DNA of 64,000 bases from Pseudisothecium myosuroides (lineage: Eukaryota; Streptophyta; Bryopsida; Hypnales; Lembophyllaceae), in assembly GCA_951799445.1 (NCBI GenBank), contig OX637296.1, forward strand, positions 992,001 through 1,056,000, written 5' to 3'. Below, piece after piece: positions 1-12,282 of the stretch (the stretch's first letter is position 1; each line of letters starts with the position of its first letter). A model generated the notes under the pieces. That model did no database searches. It saw only the letters and a list, made by a program, of their open reading frames with translations, and was not told the DNA's origin. The position numbers were made by a program, and so were the translations under genes.

Positions 1-317
1 TCAGAGATGCAGTTACGGGTTGACTGGCAGACGCACAAGGGAGGGTTGGCTGCAAGGGAACATCCGGAGAAACGACTACGTAGTGTAATTATAATCAGCA
101 GTTGAGAATTGGGTTGCTGCGACCTGCAGATGTTATTGCAAGCATTGTGCAACAAAGTAGCTTCCAGTACTGTCCATTGTCACCCTGTGTGCAGCTGCTG
201 AACAGCATGTATTGATTGAAATTCTTGAGTTTCAGTTGCTTCTGTGAATTCGAACTCCAGATTTTCTATATTGGACTTCCCACTTATTAGCATGCAGGGT
301 GTCACGGAGGCCTTCAT

Positions 318-350
318 CTACTGTACTGTACGTACAGTACAGTACAGTAG
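318..350. repeat. Short palindrome built of GTAC/CAGTA units
   Basis: CTACTGTACTGTAC is followed directly by its reverse complement, with one extra ACAGT step in the right arm. The result is an almost uninterrupted hairpin. No terminator or gene is next to it, so it is recorded only as structure. Confidence 0.7.
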
Positions 351-1303
351 GCACTTCTCAGATTCGTTACTCAGCGTTTGTGTGCTTCTCATATGACTCA
401 GGAGAAGTGACACATGAAACCAGCACCATGTGAGCTTAGGAGGTGGGGAAAGGTTTTTCTGGGTCCGAGGCACGGGTGACTTCGGAATGTAACGACACAA
501 ACTATAATGCTGATGAGCTCTGGATTAATCCAAAGAAGTGTCTATGCTGCGAGAGACGGCGGAATGCTGTTTAGAGAAGGCGGAATGCAACTTGTAGCCG
601 TAATTGGAAGCCACACAGTAAATTCCACGCTAAAGTGGCAGCTGCCTCATAGATCAGATTCTGTAAATTCTCTCATAGAAGCAGCGTCGTTTCACGGACT
701 GCTAGTTTTCTCTCACCGGAACAACCCCATGCTGACTTCTCGAACATGACCCCGCCCCCCGGTCAAAATTAGCCTCGCTGTTATGACAACAGCTAAACAA
801 AACAAAATTGCCTACGCTGAAAAAATCCTTGCTGGGCATGTTCGCGTGCAACCGTGGTGGAGATGCCATCTGCCACTGCTTCCGAATCCTTCCGAGACGT
901 AAATAACCAAAAATACTGCAATCAATAAGCCGAAATTTAGTTTTCCACAACTCTCATAAGCCCCTGCAGCTGCCAAAAAATTATTAATGGATGAAAAGTG
1001 ATTTCAGATGCTTGCTATCATCCATCGGACACTTGGTGTTTGCAGCGTCGTTTCAGGGGCTGCAACTTTCTTCTCTATGTTTTCGCACCAGACGTCCAGA
1101 CGCCACACGGTGTTGACGCATTGGCAACCTATCAACAAGAACGTCACCCTTATACAGTATAACTTACAACCTTAAAGTGATTTGAACTCCATCTTGAGTT
1201 CATGTTTGAAGCCTAAACTTCCTCTCAGTAAAGTGTTTGCACGTGTAAGAACTATTTTCTTTTCTACTTTTGGTGACTCGGCGGGTCCATACCTTAAATT
1301 AGA

Positions 1304-1325
1304 TTGTTTGTTTGTTTGTTTGTTA
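1304..1325 (+). repeat. TTTG microsatellite
   Basis: About five perfect copies of a TTTG unit lie in non-coding sequence. Confidence 0.85.
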
Positions 1326-2453
1326 TGGTGAGATCTTCAAAACCGTGTGTCCCCTGGTCGCATGCTTTGTACTGTCAGAAAGCTCTCTGCAAGGAAGGGT
1401 GCATGGGCTTTGTTTTGTGGCATTTGGACCTACGGTGTGAAAGTTATAGAATTTTAAAGTTTTTATATTTTTACATTAATAAATTAGAAAATTACTTTTA
1501 CTGTTAGTTTGACTGTGGGAATGGTAAAGGGCTTTTTTGTATAGGGTTAAGAACATTCGCACCACAACGGACGCATCAGTTGGGTGGTGTGCTTTAGGGA
1601 GATGGAAGGGGCCGAGGAGTTGTTGCTCTCCCCCAGCAACCTCCACAACGTGTTGATCGACACGCAAGGCATAGAGTTGGCCCACTTCCAAATGTTCCAA
1701 CTTTATTTTTTTTGCTTATATCTTGGTCCACTTCCTTCTCCATGTCAATCACACTCCATCTCCAAGCTAAGCCAACGAAAATAAATTATAAATTGTGGCT
1801 TGACCACACTTTGCCTTTGAGAATAGGGCCAAATCATTTAATTTCTTTACAAAACGTGGCGCAAGTCAAAAATGTAGGAAACATTGCAATTTGAAGTATT
1901 GAGGCAGATTTTTGAAGGGCCCAGCTTTGAAAATGAAGCACGGTTGCAAGTGGTGGGTCACCTCCCAGCTCTGGAGGTTTCCCTTACTTGAAGTTAAATG
2001 TATTAGATAACCGATGAGCCGCGCTAGCAACGAATAAGTTATCCTACATAACCAGTTCACTTGTACATTTTTCAATCACAACCTTTGATCTTCATGATCC
2101 AAGAGTGTAGGAAACAAGTTGCAAGGAAAGAAGGTTATGAGTTGCAACTTATAATGGCAATGGTGACGGGTTGCCTATGGGATGGTGCCACATTAGCGTT
2201 GAAAAGTCAACAACCGGTTATGGTTGCATAATCATGAGGTGGTGCGTTGAGGTCGAAGCGGAGTCGAAAAGTGGCGCCCAGAGCCTGGTGCACCCTTTGA
2301 GCTCATGGTCAGACGGTTGCATGCCCCTGTAGAACTTAACGCTCTGTCCCCCGCCTGCTTCAGTTGGTCGATCTCCCGATGAGCGGCGTGGCATGGGAGT
2401 AGCCCCCTGGGAGCAGCTTCACATAGGGACCGTGCTGCTTCGGGGATTGACTG

Positions 2454-2934
2454 ACTACCGCAAGACCTCATTCCGATCGAAGCTCTTTTGCATCCAATCG
2501 ACATCGAAAGGTGGAAGCACAGGACCGGAATCGTCATACCAGTGGGTTGAGCGCTACCTTCACAACAGAGCTTTGAATCATCGGCTCCTCCAGTGCTGGA
2601 CTCATCGTCACAAACCGCAGGGGTAGAGAGCACAGCGCACAGAGAGAATCCGACGACGACCGGAAGAACATCATTTATTCATCTGGTGCAACAATTTCCT
2701 GGAGTTGGAGTTCCGAGACTTGGTCGACTACGATTGCCACACCAGAAAAAATAGGAATCGCTTTGCTCGCTTGAGCGGCGCGGCAAGAAGGTCGTCAAGA
2801 TGAATAACGGATTGTTAACGGAGCGTGCGCTCCTTGGACTGTTCAATAGCTCGTCGTACATCAACTTCGGCACTGCCGATGATCCCTACCCGTATCCCCA
2901 GGTTGATGGTATGTGCTCCGTCAATCTTCTCCTT
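2454..2934 (+). repeat. Tandem duplication, upstream copy (481 bp)
   Basis: Positions 2454-2934 match 2966-3446 base for base at a constant offset of 512. I saw one difference, an A/G change in the ACAACAGAG versus ACAGCAGAG stretch. Each copy contains the presumed 5' leader, the start codon and all of coding exon 1 of the downstream gene, including its GT donor. The near identity shows that the duplication is very recent or, less likely, an assembly artefact. Confidence 0.95.
2800..2908 (+). pseudogene. Duplicated coding exon 1, upstream copy
   Basis: This is an intact copy of the first coding exon found at 3312-3420, with the same ATG, the same 36 codons and the same GT donor. Either copy could be spliced to exon 2 at 3535. 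A transcript starting here might splice from this donor and skip the second copy, giving the same protein. The copy is therefore redundant rather than broken. Confidence 0.7.
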
Positions 2935-2967
2935 TGAGAATAGGGCCAAATCATTTAATTTCTTTAC
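2931..2967 (+). repeat. 37-bp templated filler at the duplication junction
   Basis: The spacer between the two copies is identical to positions 1814-1850, about 1.1 kb upstream. It overlaps the end of the first copy (CCTT) and the start of the second (AC). Short overlaps and a copied insert are the usual mark of repair with template switching, such as polymerase-theta end joining. Confidence 0.9.
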
Positions 2968-3446
2968 TACCGCAAGACCTCATTCCGATCGAAGCTCTTT
3001 TGCATCCAATCGACATCGAAAGGTGGAAGCACAGGACCGGAATCGTCATACCAGTGGGTTGAGCGCTACCTTCACAGCAGAGCTTTGAATCATCGGCTCC
3101 TCCAGTGCTGGACTCATCGTCACAAACCGCAGGGGTAGAGAGCACAGCGCACAGAGAGAATCCGACGACGACCGGAAGAACATCATTTATTCATCTGGTG
3201 CAACAATTTCCTGGAGTTGGAGTTCCGAGACTTGGTCGACTACGATTGCCACACCAGAAAAAATAGGAATCGCTTTGCTCGCTTGAGCGGCGCGGCAAGA
3301 AGGTCGTCAAGATGAATAACGGATTGTTAACGGAGCGTGCGCTCCTTGGACTGTTCAATAGCTCGTCGTACATCAACTTCGGCACTGCCGATGATCCCTA
3401 CCCGTATCCCCAGGTTGATGGTATGTGCTCCGTCAATCTTCTCCTT
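2966..3446 (+). repeat. Tandem duplication, downstream copy (481 bp)
   Basis: This is the second copy of 2454-2934. It lies directly upstream of exon 2, so it is the default promoter and first exon of the gene at 3312-5144. Confidence 0.95.
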
Positions 3447-5144
3447 CACGCACAGCGTTGATGACGATCTTCGCATCATTCTCCATTTCATGGCTCGTCA
3501 TGCGTGTAATCATGTGGCCATCATCCGGGTGCAGTGGAGAGGAGCAACTACAAGGGCAAGCAGCTCACACTACCCTCATCCAAGAAGGGCATGCAGCCCG
3601 ATGGCACGAACCACATCTTCTTCCAGCAGGAGCACCCATGGGTGTTCGATGTGAGATTGCTAATCCCTTGACCATCAAATCCTAACTTCTAAGTCCACTG
3701 AATTTCGCCTTCGTCGATTGTTTGTGAATTGTATGACGCGAACAAGGGATCAAGATCATCCCCCAACATCAAACCCTAACTTCTGACTACTTCCACTGAA
3801 TTTCTCCTTCACCAATTCTTGTGAATAGTGGAATGCGAGTAATGGTGGTACTAGATCATAATATTCAAGAGGATTGTTCTGGTTCCTTCAGGGATGCCCT
3901 TACATCGACAAGAACATGTACCTGGAGTCGCAACCAGAGCGATACAAGGGCTTTCTCAGCTCCGACTTCTCGAAAACTGACGAGTTCAGCAATACCATCC
4001 GCACGGAGCAGTACCGCGATCAGCTCAAGGTTGGTGGAGAATTCATGCACCAAATGCACCAAATTAAGAAATCCATTACAAGTTTTTGATATGGTTATTA
4101 CGAATGAAAGTGATGGCATTGCTTTTGATAGCTTGTGAGATATTAGGACTTGGTAATGGCGTGTGCAGAAAGACATGTTCTTTGCTAAGAAGGGGTTGGA
4201 CATCATGGCTGTCAAGATGAAAGAGATGGCAGCCAAATATCCTGAAATCGGCAAACGCGTTCCCACCAAAGTAAATTCGTTCTCCCTTGCTCTCTAGCAA
4301 ACTACCGATACCTACATTCCTAATATCCTTATTCTAATTTGTTCCTGCACGCCTTCGTTAGTTACCAGTAATGTAGGAGAATCTACAGAACATTCTTTAG
4401 AGCTATAAGATACTATTTGCGTCACTTTACGCATTTCTTCACAGGAGTGTAATTTTTCGGAGATTACTACAGAGCTTTGGAGAGGTCACTTTGGGTACGA
4501 GAGCCAAATTTTTGTCAGCACTTGAGAAAGGATTTCAATCCACCGAAGTGTGCATTATTTGGTTATCGGATGCAAAACTTATGAGGGCTCAAAGTTTTTA
4601 TTGTAGATCCGATGCAGGAATTAGGTTCCCCACCTTTGATTCACTGGTGTGACTAATTGTTCACACCATTGTACTCTCAACAGTAAATCTTATATTATTC
4701 GTGACAGACATTTCCTTCTCATTCAAGATATGATATGAACCAAAATCTAGATTGTTAAGACCACGTTGGTCACTTAGGTCTGTTGATTTTATGTATTGAC
4801 CAGATTTATGTGGCGTGTGATTTGCATGATGCTAGTTTGATGGACCAGAATTTGTATACGATGTGGGCAAAGCGGGGTTGTGCACAACTGCACATTGTCA
4901 CAAGTGCCACAAACAGACGTACTATTGTCCTCATCGGATTGCCTATTGCAACAATAATCCGTACATGAAGAAGGAGAGTGGCGATTACATCAGCTCCAGT
5001 GACCTTATTGGGAGCACTGCATGGGATGCAAATTACGCCAAACCTGCACATGCACGCAAACCCCTCATTCGCGACACGTTCTACCGCCGCTCCAGCATCT
5101 TCTTCCCCAAGAAGCAGCCCACTGGCTTCACTGAAAGCATGTAG
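3312..5144 (+). CDS. Conserved 257-aa protein, possibly a sperm cilium protein; family uncertain
   Basis: Five exons splice cleanly: 3312-3420, 3535-3650, 3892-4029, 4169-4270 and 4836-5144. Phases are 1, 0, 0 and 0 and the total is 257 codons plus TAG. The product has no signal peptide or membrane segment. It is rich in Tyr, Phe, Lys and Pro. Exon 3 carries a block reading KGFLSSDFSKTDEFSN, and exon 5 has a Cys/His cluster (CTTAHCHKCHKQTYYC, about residues 167-182) and ends in PKKQPTGFTESM. Compact basic proteins with such short aromatic motifs resemble flagella-associated microtubule proteins. The start (GLFNSSSYINFG) loosely recalls CFAP96/C4orf47, but I cannot confirm this. Exon 5 has a weak polypyrimidine tract, but its acceptor is the only one that keeps the frame open. 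The gene structure is well supported and the function is a guess. Confidence 0.7.
3675..3829 (+). repeat. Diverged tandem repeat inside intron 2
   Basis: Two units of about 60 bp (about 3675-3733 and 3769-3829) share the order CATCAAACCCTAACTTCT, then CCACTGAATTTC, CCTTC and TTGTGAAT. The second unit contains an AAACCCTAA telo-box. The role is unknown. It may be a simple intron duplication. Confidence 0.65.
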
Positions 5145-5607
5145 CATATTACCAAGTTGAATTCATACAACTGTAGAAGATGAGTATTGCTCAACATCTA
5201 GTACTCACCCTTGACTTGTAAGTTGGCTTACAGTTGCAATTGTAACTTTAGTGCCTCGACAATTCTCCCCCTGTTTTGGAGAATCAAGAAGCATGATGCA
5301 TATGATGTACATGATGCATTGACGGACTGAAGGGGTAGCGGAGCACCCACGGCATGTTGCGATTTCTCTGGAGCACCCTGTGCTATTAATTACAGTACAA
5401 TCAGCCAATCACCGTGGTAGTCAACCAAAAATGATTAAAAAAGAAGCAAAATCCATAGTCGCTCATAGCTTAGCTGCATTACAAGGAGGTTCTCTGAAAC
5501 TTACAATAGCCCTCATCATGATGAAGTGAATCACACATCTCCTGCCACTCCTACGAGTGAAGTTTTTCAGATCATGGTGCAAACATTTTAAAACATTATT
5601 CAAGTTC
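5145..5607. other. Convergent 3' region between two genes
   Basis: This stretch separates the stop codon of the plus-strand gene from that of the minus-strand AP-4 gene. It must hold both 3' UTRs and polyadenylation sites. No other feature was recognised. Confidence 0.5.
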
Positions 5608-8600
5608 TTATACTGACCCAAATGAGCTCAATATTGCAAGAAATAATTCTTGAAACGCAGGTGCTAACGAAGCATCATCTGCCTTAATCTTTGCTAGAGA
5701 GGATCCAGTTGACGTGTTGACGACTAGCTCCACCAAGAAAAAGCCCGACGTTGGAGGAGAATCAGCTGCTTGGGCATAAAAGAAGAATTTAAATGTAGGA
5801 GCCTTCCCACCTGAGGCCATGACTTCCACCAAGTTGGCTTGCATGTGAGAGATGAGTGGCTGTGGAGTTGGCAAAGCGGCTGGACTCGACAATGTATGAT
5901 CCTGTTTGCGAAAAAGGAAAATGTAATTGCAAGATAAGATACTGCTTTCGTGTAATATAATATCTTCAGAGCGTAAACTCATCACTAGCAGGATTCACCC
6001 CAAGCTGAAGCCAAACCAGTATATGCTCAATCAATTTCTGATTAAAAAAATCAAGGATAACCCCGGCCCTAACCTTGACAAGTATTTTGTAAGAGAATTC
6101 GAAAAAATGAATAATGCAAAGTGTACAGATTCCTCATCCGAAAATACTTCTCTGCAAAAACTCTACAAATTCCTCCGAAGTGATAGAGCACATCATGGGT
6201 TCGTAAAAACGTACCAAAGTTGAGGCAACTGCAAGTTGACCCCACTTTCGTTGAAAAGCCTGGGCAACTAAGGACGGTTTAACCTTGAGCTTCAAAGAGG
6301 TAGGAGCAGGTGTAGAGGTCTCATAAATGTTCAGACCAAGCAAGTCCTCGAAGTCCAGTAAAGAGGTCGCAGCAGCAGACGATGTAGTGGTAGTCTGGGA
6401 AGTAGAGGTAGAAAAAGATGACGACTGTGACCTACACAAACGTAATAACAATTAACACGAGACTTCATAAAAGTACAATATTGGTACTCGAGAGACATAA
6501 TAAAGAGAAATAGAGAAAAAGATATGCAGTATGTATAAGATGAACAACTAAATTCTGACGAACAGAAATATTTCCAGCAACCAAGTCGCTAAAAGCTAAA
6601 GCACTATAAGTCCGATACACAAGTGACACAAACACGACTATCCAGTGACTCTATTCAGGCTGCAAATCGTAAACATCAAGTTCAACCAAATGATACGAAG
6701 ATATAGAAAATGTTTCTAACTAAACATTCTATCTGATAATATATGCTAACATAAAACATCGCCTTCACGACACAATCTGGTATCCATCACATTAAAAAAA
6801 TGTTCTAGAAATTAAAACATTCTCAGAAGAACTTTACTAACCTTGGAGCAGCAGATGAGTTTTCAAACCCAGCCAAGTCTGGACCACTGTAGTGAGAACC
6901 GTTGCTAGCAGCTGCCACACTTTCTTCTTTATCGGATGCACTTAAGAGAAGATCATTATCAGTAGCATCCACAAGCTGGCTCGGCAGCACATCATCAGTA
7001 ATTGTCGGTCCCATTGGTAATATTCCGGAATCATCTGCTAGCTCAATCGGTCCACGGACTTCCTTGTCCAAAAACATGTAAGAAGGCTGCATACAACAGC
7101 AGCATCGTCAGGGATCTACATCTTCTGCAGAACGTCTGAAGCTTAGTCAAAGAAGAAAAGGAAAAAAGGAAAAGAAAAAGAAATAAGCCTCGCATAACGA
7201 TGGACATATTCTTCATATATATAGAAACGTCAAGCATGATGAGTTGCCCTTTTACTTTTAAAAACTAAATTCCATTATAAACGACTACTTCCTTAGCTGA
7301 GTGCGTCAAAATATTCTCGGCATAGTCAATAACTTAGTCGAGCAAACATAAAAATCTACAAAACTGAACACACCTGCTGATATAAAACAGATAAACTGTT
7401 GAACTCATCAAATATTCGGTCTTTAATCTCGCTGCTCTGTGTGTCTGCAAAAACAGAAACGGCTTGTTTTGCCGGGTTTACAACTCGCTCAGCTACCTCC
7501 ACACCCTGCTGCAGTAGCCTATAATACAGAACAGCCCTATCATGCACGTCCTGCAATGATCAAGCAAGATCTCCTTTAGAAGAGCAAGAGGGAGGGAGGG
7601 AGGGAGGGAAGGTATGCATGGAGAGCTTGATTGTACAATAAGAAATGTATGAAAAGGTATGGAAAACATCAAAGAGTGCTCAAAATCAAAACTGAAATCC
7701 TACACGTAGCAATCACTATTTACCTGGTGGACGTCAGCAAGTCCTGCCGAGAGTGCAGCACCCAACATCTTGATGCTTTCAGGAGGTCTCTTAAAGAAAA
7801 TCTTAGTGACTGCTGTCAAAAGCTCCAACCTTACCTGCCAATAATGTCAATTGCATCAGCTTCACCGAAAAGGCCACAAAAGGATGTCTCCACGTGAATT
7901 AGCCCTAATGCAAAAGAAAGTATCCGTAATATCCCAAAGTTATATGAAAGATGTGAATGAGTGGCTAGTTTTATAGAGGCTCAAGACAACCACGCTAAAA
8001 TCATCAGCTTCATTAGAGCTGCATTATAAGAAATAAAAAAAACCTCAGCGGAGTCTTCCTCAATCCAATTCTCGATAAACCCCTCCAAGATGTAGGGCGC
8101 ATCAGGCATGTCATAGGCATACTCGCCGAGCATCCAAACCAACGCAGACTTTGCTTTTGGCTCTGCCACAGTTTTGCTGCTCACGCTACCGACCACTGCA
8201 ATACAATCATGGCTCCACTGGGGATATTTACGAAGGAGGTCTTTCACCAGTACCTAGTCAAACCCAGTCACACGATTAGCTAACAGTAACATTTGCTTGC
8301 GCTTACAAGAAATCTAATCATTTGCAAGTGGCAAAAACAAGCTAGCCCCATGACTTAGCATAATTTCGAGACCTAGGAGCTGCTGTCACTAGGAGCAAAA
8401 GCTACACACAATCGAAAGCAGTCATAAGACACCATTGCTGAAGACAACAAAGACACGATAATGGAATAATCATGGAACAATAACGAACAATAATGATCAA
8501 ATAAAGGAACAAGACACGATACTAACCAAAGTTTCTGCTGTCACATAGTCCTTCTCCATTTCAAGGAACTGAAGTAATCGATCAACAATAGCGTTGACGT

Positions 8601-11012
8601 CATATTGCTGCAATGCAATTTTCCCTACAGCACGAATGGATTCCCGGGCTATAGCCACATCAACATTTGCGGCGTACTCAGTAAGCTCTGTCACTGTAAA
8701 TTATCACAGAGACATCTTGTCAACTTCAGTACTGCACCTAAAATAGACAAATTGAATGCTCTAGGCAAAGCAAACCGGGTGAAGAGACGGACATTACAGG
8801 CTCATCCAAAGGTGTATTGGCCAATGCCAGGTCAAGATTCTCTACACTACCAAGTCCAAAGTCACCACGCAAACAATAAAATGTAGCAGATGGGAATTGC
8901 AACATTTATTAGTAAAGCGATTTCTAGCAGGGCAACCTAGAGCAAAAAACATTCTGCAACTTACCAATCTCGTATGTGTTTGTTTCATTGGCTACAGCAG
9001 TAAGCATCTCCAACTTTAGTTTCTTTACATAACTTGGGTCGCTATACCGACAGTAAAAGTGTTTGTAATCATTCGAGAACAGCACAGGGGCCCTCAAGAC
9101 GAGCAAGTGTAAATGACTGAGAACTGCGTAGGTTTGTTCAGCGCTTCCAGAGTTCACTAAAGTCAACAAAGGTGCTTTTATTCGCTCATAGACCTGCGCA
9201 GACAAATTCAAGATTTCAATTCAAGTTCACTTGCTGTCAACTGCATTCTTAATCTACTCAACCCTTGCTGCCAAAGCTAAATAAACAGAAGATACAGGAA
9301 ACACAAACTTTAACAGGTGGAAGAAAGTCATACTTGCTGGTGGATGTCAGCCATTGAAATGGTTAGATGAAGGAAAACTTTGATTGTGGCTAGCACAACA
9401 GCGCTGTTTGTATGCTGCAGTCGGTCTTCAAGAATGTTCATCATGTCGAATGACTCATCGGAATCAGATGGTATGTACTTTGAGACCATGTCTAATACTA
9501 AACACTGAGCCCATTCAGTAAAGTCCTTTATCCTGTAACACAACATCGTCTTAGATTTCAAGCCAAAAAGGAACTACTTTCGTTTGACTCCAAAGATGCC
9601 AAATAAAAGAAAGTAGAGCAAGATGCCATTGTCCATCATGTGCTGAACAAGGAAAGATGTCAAATCTCTACGCCAGGAAAACTTACAAGATACGGCGCAA
9701 TCACCCTGGATGTTACGATTCAAGTCTTTAAGTCACAAACAGAAGTGACATCTTGAAAAAATAAATGAAAATAAAATAGGTAAAACACATGATCAGCGTG
9801 GAAGGAATGCGATAATTTGCTGAACGCTGAAATTCGCCACATTATTCACCTGTTTAGAAGAGAATATATGACAGGCTTGCTAAGCAGATGTTCTCTATCC
9901 CTGGCAGCTGTCTCCGGAGAAACATTCGCCTCAGCAGTGTAGATTTCTTGAAGCGCACACAAACAGTTTGCAACCACCTGCCAAATTTAATGAATATGAA
10001 AAACCAAAGCTGCCCCTGCTGAAATACCTGATTACTAAGAAATATTCAAGAGTCAACGAGAGGGCCATGAATTTTGTCCCAACGACACATACTAGTTTGA
10101 GTAGCTGCCATCATGTAAATCGAGAGGCTACAATACACACGCAGAGAAATAAAAAGTCTCATACCGAAGTGAGCGATGCAACCCCGAGAAGAGAAGCGCT
10201 AGGGTTTTGAGAGAATAGGGGTGGCATAAGAATAATTAAAACATTTGTATGAGAGTGCTTCTCAGATCCACTAGGTCCCAAAACGAAAAAGGACAGCTGC
10301 CAGCTAGCTTCTGCGGTGTGCAGAGAGGTGTGACATGTGAGGTAAAACTTTCTGGCAATGCGAGATTTTCATTACAAATCGTGGATCGGGAAATTTGACG
10401 AGCTACAAGGCAGGCTGCCGACCACTCGACCGGGTAGAAAAGTATGAAATCGAGAGAGGTTGGAAGTCGTACTTGAGCGTCGGGGTCGTTAAGAAGCAAG
10501 GCCCTGAGCATGGCCGGAAACTCATTTTCGGTACACTGCGAAGGCGCGATGCGATAGAGCTTGAGGACTCCCATAGCAGCCACGGTGCGAACGTATCCAT
10601 TGGCATCCTTGAGCCCCGAGCGCAAAGGGCCAATGAGATACTCCAGGAGATTCTTGACGCGCAAGGAGCTCAAGCTGCGCAGGGCGAGGCCGCGAATCAT
10701 GGGGTCGTCATCATGGCAGTCCTTCTGCAGGAAATTGATGGTGAGAAGAGCCAGATCGGGATGACCGCGAGCGTAGTTGCCGACGTAGAGGTAGCACATT
10801 TTTTTGAGGACGAGGTCGGAGGTGGCCGAACACATGACGATGGTGGAGAAGAGGGAGGACACGTCGATGCCGATGGTCATGTAGGAGATGACCTTGGAGA
10901 AGAGCTCGCGCTTGAGGGCTTCGACGCCCGGCTGCTTGCTGCCGGCCAGCTGGCGCAGCTGCGTCTTGAGGTCGGCGAGCTCGCCCTTGCGAGCAGAAGG
11001 GTCGGCATTCAT
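5608..11012 (-). CDS. AP4B1: AP-4 adaptor complex subunit beta (beta-adaptin-like protein A type)
   Basis: Eleven exons on the minus strand: 11012-10473, 9977-9850, 9532-9334, 9193-8965, 8693-8527, 8253-8044, 7834-7724, 7550-7374, 7086-6842, 6431-6215 and 5901-5608. Phases agree at every junction and give 838 aa. The plant AP-4 beta subunit is about 840 aa. The N-terminal 550 residues form the HEAT/ARM trunk, with highly conserved stretches such as DPDAQVVANC, FYCRYSDPSYVKKLKLEML, ESIRAVGKIALQQYD and SSEIKDRIFDEFNSLSVLYQ. A Ser/Thr-rich hinge with acidic FDDLF-like motifs (LLDFEDLLGLN) follows, then a short beta appendage. In the AP-4 tetramer this subunit sorts cargo at the trans-Golgi network, including vacuolar sorting receptors in plants. 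Exon 1 alone encodes 180 residues. Long frames on the opposite strand of exon 1 are shadows. Confidence 0.96.
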
Positions 11013-11164
11013 ATTGCGAGCAGAGGGGGAGGGGAGGGGAGGAAAGGGAAGAAGAGAGGCCAGGAAGAGACGATGCTGAACTTACAAGGAACAGAGGACA
11101 GGAAGAGAACGAAGTGCAAGGGGAGAGGCATCACAAGCCCCAAGCACATGGCAGCTTGGAGCTT

Positions 11165-11217
11165 CTCCAAGGGATGAAATTCCAAGGGATGAAACTCCAA
11201 GGGATGTAACTCCAAGG
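11165..11217 (+). repeat. Short tandem repeat upstream of AP-4 beta
   Basis: About four copies of a 15-16 bp unit (TCCAAGGGATGAAAC and variants) lie some 150 bp upstream of the AP-4 beta start codon. They are probably in its promoter or 5' UTR. Confidence 0.8.
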
Positions 11218-11255
11218 ACTCAAATGTTGAAACTCCCAGGGGTGAATTTGTACTA

Positions 11256-11370
11256 GAGAACGCGCCCTCCAGGGCGCATTCTGCCGTGCAAGCGGGCTCC
11301 CTGGCAAGCCCGGGAGGGCGAGCCTTTGGCCCGCGAGCAGGGCAGAATGTGCCCTGGAAGGCACGTTCCC
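11256..11370. mobile_element. GC-rich foldback with 30-bp arms (MITE-like)
   Basis: Positions 11256-11285 are the inverse of 11341-11370, with 5 mismatches in 30. Each arm contains a smaller hairpin (GCGCCCT, two bases, AGGGCGC in the left arm). The 55-bp loop is also partly self-complementary (GCGGGCT against AGCC...CCCGC). The GC content contrasts sharply with the AT-rich DNA that follows. It lies about 250 bp upstream of the AP-4 beta ATG. I could not define a target-site duplication. Confidence 0.6.
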
Positions 11371-12282
11371 TGGCATTAAGAGCAGGTTCCCCTCCAGAAT
11401 CGGCTCTTGGCAGCGTTCCCAAGCAAAATCGGCAGATTCGGCATTCCAATTTAGCCACAGAGGAGCCCGAATCATTCACACTGAATCTTAACGTCCAGCG
11501 AAGCCACTCCTTTGCAAAACCAGGATGGCCAAATAAGGTTCTGAAATTTTCACGTAGAGTTTTACTGAAAAAAAAGGCAATGTTTACAATTCAAAAAATT
11601 CAAGAAGTGACATAAGTGACATTTTGGAAAGGGGTCAAATGTTTCACGTGTATGACGATGCCATTTGAAAAAACTAGCATACTTGGCTATCAGGGTTGAC
11701 ATTTCATGACAAATATTTAATTAAAATAGAAAAATAAAATTTGGCAAATATAAAAAAAATAATATTCTTTTGAAATCCGTATTTTCTAAATAATTTTTCT
11801 AAAATTTCAGCATGTTGTTCTAGAATTATTTTTTGCCAACCTTAATAGTTGTGTACATTATATAGTTGCAAAAAAAAATTCTCCTAATACTAATTTTTGG
11901 CAAAAAATTTCCATAACAAAGTAAGCCAATTTTAATAATACACTACTTTGTCGTTCATTCATTCCATAAGTGAAAAGCAAGATTAGCACATCCCTACAAA
12001 TATTATTTTGGTAGGGTTTGATAGATCACATTGTAATATCTAGGAGGACGTTTTGTGTCCTTTGGATGATTTTAGGGAAGCCTCAAGGATGAAAAATGAA
12101 AGGAATTTTTTATACTTATTTTCAAAGATGTAACAACAGGTTTGCAATAAGTTACAAAAAATTTAGATTTTTTCTTAAAAAATTTGAAATTATTGTGACT
12201 TTTTGAACTAAGAGTGAAAAAGTGCATACCAATGTAAAAAAATAGTTACAAAATAAGGACTTAAGTTTGAAAAATTGGTCAT
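11371..12282. other. AT-rich intergenic DNA without recognised gene
   Basis: Homopolymer-rich A/T sequence with no exon-like frame. No terminal repeats were identified here. Confidence 0.45.

Larger units (their letters stand above)
1..2453. other. Left-end intergenic region, no gene recognised
   Basis: No reading frame here looks like a known protein or carries a convincing exon chain. The stretch holds a short palindrome near 318-350, a TTTG microsatellite at 1304-1325, and at 1814-1850 the source of a 37-bp segment that reappears at 2931-2967. The part from about 2230 is more GC-rich and probably belongs to the promoter or 5' leader of the gene that starts downstream. Confidence 0.5.

Noticed and set aside
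10395..11177. 260-codon frame on the plus strand
   Set aside because: It is the antisense of AP-4 beta exon 1, whose minus-strand reading matches the family throughout.
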